Of a DNA stretch of 23,625 nucleotides, positions 20,244 to 23,625 are shown one piece after another. The translations under genes and the position numbers were made by a program. The stretch comes from a virus, in IMG/VR virus record IMGVR_UViG_3300017593_001363, positions 1-23,625 of that record, one strand, 5' to 3'. A model generated the notes under the pieces. That model was given only the letters and a program-made list of their open reading frames with translations. It made no database searches and was not told the DNA's origin. The first letter of the stretch is position 1; the number at the start of each line of letters is the position of its first letter.

Positions 20244-20800
20244 TTTAACTCCAACCTCTTTCTATCTTTTATATACGAGGGAGGCTCAACTCCCCACTCA
20301 CCACCCCAGTGGCTTGCATCTCCTCCTATAACGTACACACCTAAACCTCTATCTAAACATTGCAAGCAAAAATCTGCTCCGTAACAGTGCCAATTAAATG
20401 TCTTATCATCGAACTTCAATCCGTTCCTTTTATCGACAATAATACAACATTCATCTAACGTCTGAACAGGGTATGGAAAGTTAAAGTTAGAATAATGACA
20501 CCAACATCTCCTTCCGATACTAGTCATCCCGACTATTCCCAAAGCCCCCCAGCTCTCTATTAACTCCAGCTGTTCAAAGAACCCCTGCCAAAAATCTTTA
20601 CCAAAGATCACATCAGGATGCACGCATATAACGATATCATTTTTAGCAGCTTCTAATCCAAAGTTAAGGGCGGAGGCCATCGAGTGCCACATTCTATTCT
20701 CGTAATTCTCCAACGCCACTAAATCAGTCCCCTTTGGTAAAAAGGGTGTCGGGTCTCCTCTATTATGTTTAACAACTACTGCTGAGATATTAGGTCTCAC
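20213..20800 (-). CDS. Glycosyltransferase-like protein (GT-A fold)
   Basis: This 195-residue protein starts at GTG 20800, overlaps the portal stop and has AAGGAG ten bases upstream. It has the layout of a small GT2-like enzyme: ISAVVVKHNRG as the first strand, SALNFGLEAAKNDIVICVHPDVIF with the DxD position read as HPDV, then GALGIVGMTSIGRR and ADFCLQCLDRGLGVYVIGGDASHWGG as the acceptor half. The pattern A-x-N-x-G-x-x-A-x-x-D-I-x-x-x-x-H-x-D is common in phage and capsule glycosyltransferases. It is shorter than usual and lacks the long C-terminal helices, so substrate and activity are uncertain. Confidence 0.72.
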   Translation of the reverse strand: MRPNISAVVVKHNRGDPTPFLPKGTDLVALENYENRMWHSMASALNFGLEAAKNDIVICVHPDVIFGKDFWQGFFEQLELIESWGALGIVGMTSIGRRCWCHYSNFNFPYPVQTLDECCIIVDKRNGLKFDDKTFNWHCYGADFCLQCLDRGLGVYVIGGDASHWGGEWGVEPPSYIKDRKRLELKWRNLKIYTT

Positions 20801-22124
20801 TTACTTTAAACTCCTTATTATCCAGCTTTGGAGCTTTTTCTTTATGCCCATCGTCTTGACTCCCCGTTACACCTTCCTCTTTCAAATCTTTTACGAATAT
20901 CAAATCCTTACCTATAACCATAAAGGCATCGTCACCACCGTCTATGGCCTCTTTCCCTTTTTCTGCTCTAACCTCATTTATCGTTTTTATTCCAGTTTTA
21001 ACATAACGGGAGGCTGCCCTTGATTCAGCTTCTTCATCTTCGTACATCTTGCGTATAAAGTGGATCTGTAATTCAGGGTAACCAGATGCCTCTAATATGT
21101 CTTTGTTAATATAGGTGGTGAGCATATTAATAAGAGGTATCAGCATCCGGTTCTCCGCAATGCGTAACTGGAATAGAGCTGTGCTACGGTTTACATCACT
21201 GACAGCGCCGTACTCAATCGGTTGGAGTCCAAAATTCCTAAAAATAACTCTTTCGATAGATCTACGTAATTCATCTAATTGCATCTCTCTATTTGCTCTC
21301 TTAAAATCGATCCACTCAACTCCCGTGGTCCCATAAACGATATTCATCTCTCGCTTACTTCTCTCACCCCTTCTCTCTCTAAACCTTGCTTGAGCTCTTT
21401 TGTACGCTTCTTTCCCGATCATACCTAAGTTTAAAATACCAGGTGGTATCTCATCCATTGTAAATGAATCTGCCACCTGTTCATTCGCAAATAGTAATGA
21501 GGCAACTTCGTCAACAATCGACTCGATTATAGGCTGTCCGTACGGCGACTTTGTATTCGGATACATCATTAAATATATAATTTCGTCTTTATCAAACTCA
21601 ACCGCCTTGTCAACCCCCCAATATTGCTGATAGCCTATCAAAACTCCATGCTTTTCCTGATCTATTATAGGTCTAAACGTTGAACCGTCCCTGGCGTATA
21701 TCTCTAACAACTTCTTTTTATTAGCCGCTGAATATACTTTCTCTATTACCCCAGCATCGTATACCAAGACGTCAGTTAAAACTTTAGCCAATAATTGCCT
21801 AAATGTCTCATCATTTGCATTAGGATTGTTAAAAAACTCTACAACCTCTCTTATTCTTTTATCCGACGTAGTCATACCAGGTTTGGGTAAAAACTCATAA
21901 TCATGTGAGGTTACTGACCTAACATTGTAGTCAACTGCAGCTCTAACTGCTGACGACCTAATATAGCAATCCCATAACTCAGTCCAAGTTAAACGGGAGG
22001 GTCGAGTGGCGACTTTCTCATATCCTCTCGCGTAAGATTCAAAACCCTTAGGCTCCTTCAGCCTCTGAACTTCCTCCTTTAACTCCTTAACCGCTCTCTT
22101 ATTGAAGATGTCTGGCAATTTCAT
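20790..22124 (-). CDS. Portal protein (HK97-type)
   Basis: This 444-residue protein forms the ring through which DNA enters the head. The order fits the family: an N-terminal coiled segment, the clip and stem region with AAVDYNVRSVTSHDYEFLP, a long wing (DVLVYDAGVIEKVYSA, DEIIYLMMYPNTKSPYGQPIIES), the crown helices (FRERRGERSKREMNIVYGTTG), and GLQPIEYGAVSDVNRSTALFQ, the most conserved portal stretch. The C-terminal 50 residues are charged and probably disordered (EEGVTGSQDDGHKEK). ATG with GAGGAG eight bases upstream. Residues reading QIHFIRK are encoded by a 17-base string also found at the end of the ligase gene. Confidence 0.9.
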   Translation of the reverse strand: MKLPDIFNKRAVKELKEEVQRLKEPKGFESYARGYEKVATRPSRLTWTELWDCYIRSSAVRAAVDYNVRSVTSHDYEFLPKPGMTTSDKRIREVVEFFNNPNANDETFRQLLAKVLTDVLVYDAGVIEKVYSAANKKKLLEIYARDGSTFRPIIDQEKHGVLIGYQQYWGVDKAVEFDKDEIIYLMMYPNTKSPYGQPIIESIVDEVASLLFANEQVADSFTMDEIPPGILNLGMIGKEAYKRAQARFRERRGERSKREMNIVYGTTGVEWIDFKRANREMQLDELRRSIERVIFRNFGLQPIEYGAVSDVNRSTALFQLRIAENRMLIPLINMLTTYINKDILEASGYPELQIHFIRKMYEDEEAESRAASRYVKTGIKTINEVRAEKGKEAIDGGDDAFMVIGKDLIFVKDLKEEGVTGSQDDGHKEKAPKLDNKEFKVSET

Positions 22125-22182
22125 CCAAAATCTCCTCTATAACAGCAATTGCTAAGAATATAAACATTATTATAAGTATCAC
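22099..22182 (-). CDS. Possible 27-aa hydrophobic peptide between terminase and portal
   Basis: A GTG at 22182 overlaps the terminase stop (TAGTG) and has GGAGGTG within the end of terminase. It opens a 27-codon frame of pure membrane character (ILIIMFIFLAIAVIEEIL, then DEIARHLQ) that runs 26 bases into the portal gene. Coupling and ribosome site are good, but the frame is short and the portal site GAGGAG lies inside it. It could be a real small membrane peptide or chance. Confidence 0.35.
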   Translation of the reverse strand: MILIIMFIFLAIAVIEEILDEIARHLQ

Positions 22183-23471
22183 TAATACACCTCCACTGTA
22201 TCAAAACCAGCGAACATAGACTCTGTCGTCTGCCTATAAGCTTCCCTGGCAAACAACATTGCCATTACTGTATCATCATATTTACCAATTGGATATGATG
22301 CTAATTCTGACAACCAGTTACATATGGGACAAGCACAGTTTGCCGGATGCTCCCTTCCGCCCATAGGTACTTTCCACATACCTTTATCCATCTCTATAGC
22401 AATTGAAGGTAACCCTAAAGATATATCCGCCTTATTCAACCCTGTCGTATACGTTAACACAGGTATATTCATACCCAACGCTTCCATCCACTGAATCAAT
22501 GATTGCTGGTACCCATTGTTCTCAACGCAAAATATCGGCTTATCTATTGCAAACACTGTTTTAATCATATTTGCAGTCTGAGGTGAAGACCATCTACCTC
22601 TATATATTTTTAACGGATATTTAATATTCGCTTCTACCCCTATTTCAAACAACACTGTGTAGGCACCTGTCTCGCTAAGTGCCAAATCGACGCCTACAAA
22701 CTTTTCCATCTTATCAAACATCTTATTCGTCGGCTCTATATCCTTCTCTTTTATTTTCCTAATTATACTTTCAGGAAACATTGTCTCGGACTCGGTAAAA
22801 GCTATGTTTCTAAAATTTCTATCATAGGCCCTCTTCCCAATCAAGACCTCCCTCTCTTTTAACTTCTCAGATGGCCATTTCTCCCTCCAAACTGGTTCAT
22901 AATTCTCCCCTACCGCAAACTCTAATACTGACCATAATTCATTCTTCTTCAACTGATGGGTTAAATCATCTGCATGTAAAGGTGTTCCTATATACACTGC
23001 TCTCCCATCCGGTCCTAACAAGTTCATCCACACCTCGTCAAAGGCATCTTTTATTGCTGGTCTCAAAGCTGGCACCTTAATTGTATTCCTATACGAGTGT
23101 ATATCGTCGAAGAAGATGTGAGTCGCCCTGCCCCCCATACCTGTTGATAGTATGCCGACTCCCTCAACTGACGGGTCATGATCTTGAATATCTCTCCTAA
23201 CAGTTAGGGCAGATTTTGACCAGGTGTCAGCAGTCTCATCCGGTACCAAACCAGGAAACACTCGTCTTAACTTCTTATTCTTAGTCAAATGGTCTCGGAT
23301 CGCCTTAACTCTCTTACGCGCAACTCCGTCGGACGAGCTAATAATCTTTATCTTTGCATTCCGGTTATTCCCTAACGTGAATAGTATCCTTCCTAAAATT
23401 TGGCTGGTCTTCCCATGAAAACGAGGAAATATTATTTCTGCAAATTGGTGGGCGTCGATGTGAGCTTGCAT
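22182..23471 (-). CDS. terL: Terminase large subunit, main reading frame
   Basis: This 429-residue frame holds the packaging ATPase and nuclease. Walker A is FPRFHGKTS (15 to 23), Walker B IFFDDI (119 to 124), the coupling motif IGTP (161 to 164). The RNase H-like nuclease has acidic residues at VDLA (D262), CVENNG (E317) and YDDT (D399/D400). A HxxxCxCxxC unit (375 to 384, HPANCACPIC) probably binds zinc. The ATG at 23471 lies inside the protein: the normal terminase N-terminus (NTFMEYTFKDSETGSPF) is in the frame just upstream, and this frame continues it as QASIHKR. With only this frame the N-terminal adenine-binding region would be missing. No ribosome site suits the ATG. Confidence 0.93.
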   Translation of the reverse strand: MQAHIDAHQFAEIIFPRFHGKTSQILGRILFTLGNNRNAKIKIISSSDGVARKRVKAIRDHLTKNKKLRRVFPGLVPDETADTWSKSALTVRRDIQDHDPSVEGVGILSTGMGGRATHIFFDDIHSYRNTIKVPALRPAIKDAFDEVWMNLLGPDGRAVYIGTPLHADDLTHQLKKNELWSVLEFAVGENYEPVWREKWPSEKLKEREVLIGKRAYDRNFRNIAFTESETMFPESIIRKIKEKDIEPTNKMFDKMEKFVGVDLALSETGAYTVLFEIGVEANIKYPLKIYRGRWSSPQTANMIKTVFAIDKPIFCVENNGYQQSLIQWMEALGMNIPVLTYTTGLNKADISLGLPSIAIEMDKGMWKVPMGGREHPANCACPICNWLSELASYPIGKYDDTVMAMLFAREAYRQTTESMFAGFDTVEVY

Positions 23472-23475
23472 CCTT

Positions 23476-23607
23476 TTATGGATTGATGCCTGAGAAAAAA
23501 GGGGAACCTGTCTCGCTATCCTTAAATGTATATTCCATGAAAGTATTTATATCAGTACGAGAGAGACGAGCCTTTTTTTCCTCTTTTAACTCTTTTATGT
23601 CCATCAT
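23476..23607 (-). pseudogene. N-terminal part of the terminase in another reading frame
   Basis: From ATG 23607 the frame reads MMDIKELKEEKKARLSRTDI, then NTFMEYTFKDSETGSPF, which is the expected start of a large terminase, and ends at TAA 23476 after FSGINP. Dropping one T from the T6 run (23495 to 23500) would join it to the main frame as GSPFSQASIHKR. The causes could be a homopolymer sequencing error, a true mutation, or +1 frameshifting. No ribosome site precedes the ATG and the frame is open to the window edge, so the true start may lie outside. Confidence 0.75.
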
Positions 23608-23613
23608 AACTAT

Positions 23614-23622
23614 ATTATAACA
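23614..23622 (-). promoter_or_regulatory. Possible extended -10 promoter element before the terminase
   Basis: The minus strand reads TGTTATAAT, a TGn plus perfect TATAAT. The -35 position is beyond the window. Transcription would start almost on the ATG at 23607, giving little or no leader, so it is either a leaderless start or a chance AT-rich match. Confidence 0.3.
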
Positions 23623-23625
23623 TAT

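Noticed and set aside
1-23625. CRISPR arrays, tRNA genes, insertion sequences, integrase or attachment sites
   Set aside because: None was found. No spaced repeats, tRNA cloverleafs, transposase or recombinase genes are visible in the window.

Overview
The window carries the packaging, head and front tail modules of a tailed double-stranded DNA phage or prophage (Caudoviricetes). The gene order is that of an HK97-like siphovirus: a single major tail protein lies between the tail terminator and the tail chaperones, and no sheath gene is visible. Every credible gene is on the minus strand, so transcription runs from 23625 towards 1. The DNA is AT-rich, Shine-Dalgarno sites are strong and there is a clear sigma70-type promoter. 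Together with group I introns inside a protein gene, this points to a bacterial host. The host group cannot be named from this sequence.

Packaging and portal (23625 to about 20790): large terminase, with its N-terminus in another reading frame, a possible 27-aa membrane peptide, and the portal. Accessory block (20800 to 19905): a glycosyltransferase-like protein and a Cys/His-rich protein, followed by a 252-aa probable structural protein. Ligase and protease block (19159 to 12272): a 967-aa protein with an ATP-dependent DNA ligase core, a three-gene cassette (radical SAM, methyltransferase, glycosyltransferase), and a 590-aa protein with a ChaB-like domain, two LigD-phosphoesterase-like segments and an XkdF-type prohead protease domain. 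The first strands of a LigD phosphoesterase domain close the 967-aa protein and the rest of that domain is in the 590-aa protein, so the cassette appears to sit inside a former polyprotein gene.

A promoter at about 12250 drives the zinc-ribbon scaffold-like protein and the major capsid protein (12216 to 9988). Next come a decoration-like protein, a 53-aa two-helix membrane protein, a small basic protein, head-tail connector, head closure protein (probable ATT start) and an unknown protein (9928 to 7332). A 781-aa protein with three glycosyltransferase domains plus a TPR-like tail precedes the HK97 gp10-like protein, tail terminator and Com-like zinc finger protein.

The major tail protein gene (3524 to 2117) is broken within its first 45 coding bases by two group I introns. 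The first is about 253 nt, has no ORF, and resembles the cyanobacterial tRNA-Leu intron. The second is about 660 nt and carries an HNH homing endonuclease. The predicted exons are 7, 38 and 450 nt. Two tail assembly chaperone reading frames, probably joined by a -1 frameshift, and the N-terminal 468 codons of the tape measure protein finish the window.

The points most worth attention are the double intron, the split ligase-phosphoesterase-protease polyprotein, a 14-residue peptide shared by the capsid protein and the ligase protein, and the unusual load of glycan-type enzymes inside a structural operon.
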